Assembly: GCA_041394705.1 (NCBI GenBank)
Contig: JAWKHS010000003.1
Location: 1 to 64,000, forward strand
Direction: 5' to 3'
DNA length: 64,000 nt
Source: Vicinamibacterales bacterium
GTDB lineage: Bacteria; Acidobacteriota; Vicinamibacteria; Vicinamibacterales; UBA2999
Shown here: positions 63,477-64,000 of the stretch, piece after piece
How the letters are laid out: each line of letters starts with the position of its first letter
How positions within the stretch are numbered: position 1 is the stretch's first letter
Notes under the pieces: model-generated
What the model saw: the letters and a program-made list of their open reading frames with translations, nothing else
What the model was told of the DNA's origin: nothing
Database searches by the model: none
Made by a program: the position numbers and the translations under genes

Positions 63477-63719
63477 CCGCTCCGGCGCGGGTCGTTCGCG
63501 CCCGCGACGTCTCCGCGCGCCCTGTTCGGCCCGCGATCGCAGCTGGTGGCAACGGCGTGCAGTTTCGTGGCGTGCCGCCACGGCCCGCTGTCGAAAATCG
63601 TCATCGCATGGTCCATTTCTGGACGCCTGGCGCCCCGCCCCGATGCGCCATGGCGCGATTCTCCGGCGGAAACCGCCACTCTCGCGGGTCCGGCATGGCA
63701 GTTGCTGGGTCGGGTGGAC

Positions 63720-64000
63720 ATGGCAAGGCTTGGACGTGTCGGCAGGGACCAGCGAGGGTTCACGCTCGCTGAGCTCATCGTCGTCTCCGCCCTGATCATG
63801 GTCGGCATCGCCGTCGCGATCCCCGTGACGCAGGGCATGGTGGACCGCGCCAAGAACGACAGCGCGCTCTCGGTCACGGCGGCGTTCCTCCACGCCGCGC
63901 GCGATCGCGCCGTGGCCGAACGGCGCAACATCCAGATCTCCTACGTCCCGCCGGATCAGCTCTTCGCCCACCGCGTGGAGGTGCCCAGCGGCCTCATGAC
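63720..64000 (+). CDS. Type IV prepilin-like (GspH/FimT) protein, 3' part outside window
   Basis: 93 codons visible. N-terminus RVGRDQRGFTLAELIVVSALIM: a prepilin peptidase site G-FTLAE with Glu at +5, then the hydrophobic helix (IMVGIAVAIPV). The pattern LSVTAAFLHAARDRAVAERRNI is the FimT/GspH-like helix. The product is a pseudopilin or minor pilin of a type II secretion or type IV pilus system, exported and cleaved by prepilin peptidase. The 243-bp gap before it shows no clear promoter. Neighbours beyond the window edge could tell which. Confidence 0.88.
   Translation, partial: MARLGRVGRDQRGFTLAELIVVSALIMVGIAVAIPVTQGMVDRAKNDSALSVTAAFLHAARDRAVAERRNIQISYVPPDQLFAHRVEVPSGLM

Noticed and set aside
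63477..63719. Possible c-di-GMP (GEMM) riboswitch before the prepilin gene, because such genes often have one
   Set aside because: A GGCGGAAACCGCC hairpin is present, but the conserved GEMM loops and the second paired arm are not.

Overview
The window is a GC-rich (roughly 70 % by eye), densely packed bacterial chromosome segment with no ribosomal RNA, tRNA, transposase, phage gene or CRISPR array that I could find. The gene set points to an Acidobacteriota genome, most likely of the Vicinamibacteria type. Indicators are an Oar-like TonB receptor with a carboxypeptidase-type N-terminal domain, a MacB/FtsX permease of the large 'ADOP' kind, a Ser/Thr kinase with TPR tail coupled to an ECF sigma factor of the TIGR02999 type, many secreted beta-propeller and peptidase proteins, and a Tat-signal amidase. 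This assignment is inference from gene content, not from a marker gene.

Layout. 1-6.2 kb: the end of an unknown gene, a TonB receptor, a DUF1028 protein, an NHL-propeller protein and a 5'-truncated GDSL hydrolase remnant. 6.2-15.2 kb: secreted peptidases (M1, M20, M48-like), a 996-residue BNR/sortilin-type propeller and a small periplasmic protein. 15.2-18 kb: a TlpA-like thioredoxin and a DsbD-alpha-like protein in one operon behind a leader that ends in an intrinsic terminator, then a voltage-gated-type K+ channel. 18-24.4 kb: a quinoprotein sugar dehydrogenase with Ig/Fn3 tail, an acidobacterial secreted protein, fumC with an overlapping 63-residue membrane peptide, and an unknown protein with a twin-arginine-like signal. 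24.4-30 kb: kinase/sigma pair, aminotransferase and metallo-beta-lactamase-fold lipoprotein. 30-37.2 kb: ABC permease, PepSY-TM protein, M28 peptidase, amidase and YbaK-type deacylase. 37.2-37.7 kb is a gene-free stretch with a nested inverted-repeat element. 37.7-46.2 kb: glnS, a cupin protein, a membrane operon including a flippase-like/methyltransferase fusion, an esterase and a YjbR protein. 46.2-50 kb: secreted propeller, DUF2785, an exported RidA and an exported cupin. 50-53.6 kb: polytopic membrane protein and a divergent sigma-like/double zinc-finger pair. 53.6-58.1 kb: a sulfite-dehydrogenase-like molybdoprotein, diheme cytochrome and DUF1295 protein in one operon, then an alkaline phosphatase. 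58.1-62 kb: a three-gene LytS-type two-component operon with two response regulators. 62-64 kb: gluQ, a PEGA-like membrane protein and the start of a type IV prepilin gene cut by the window edge.

Themes. Export dominates: over half of the proteins carry signal peptides or membrane segments, and many are peptidases, propellers or redox proteins of the envelope. Operons use 4-nt ATGA/GTGA overlaps repeatedly. Two initiation modes coexist: genes with a strong GGAGG-type site, and at least fifteen genes with a TANNNT hexamer 6-10 nt before the start codon and no Shine-Dalgarno site, which I read as leaderless transcripts; this pattern was used to choose several starts. The most unusual items are the TlpA leader (a putative leaderless Cys-containing 29-codon ORF followed by a terminator), the 200-bp nested palindrome beside glnS, the flippase-methyltransferase fusion, the LytS/PP2C/LytTR operon and the sigma-like/double ZAS pair.
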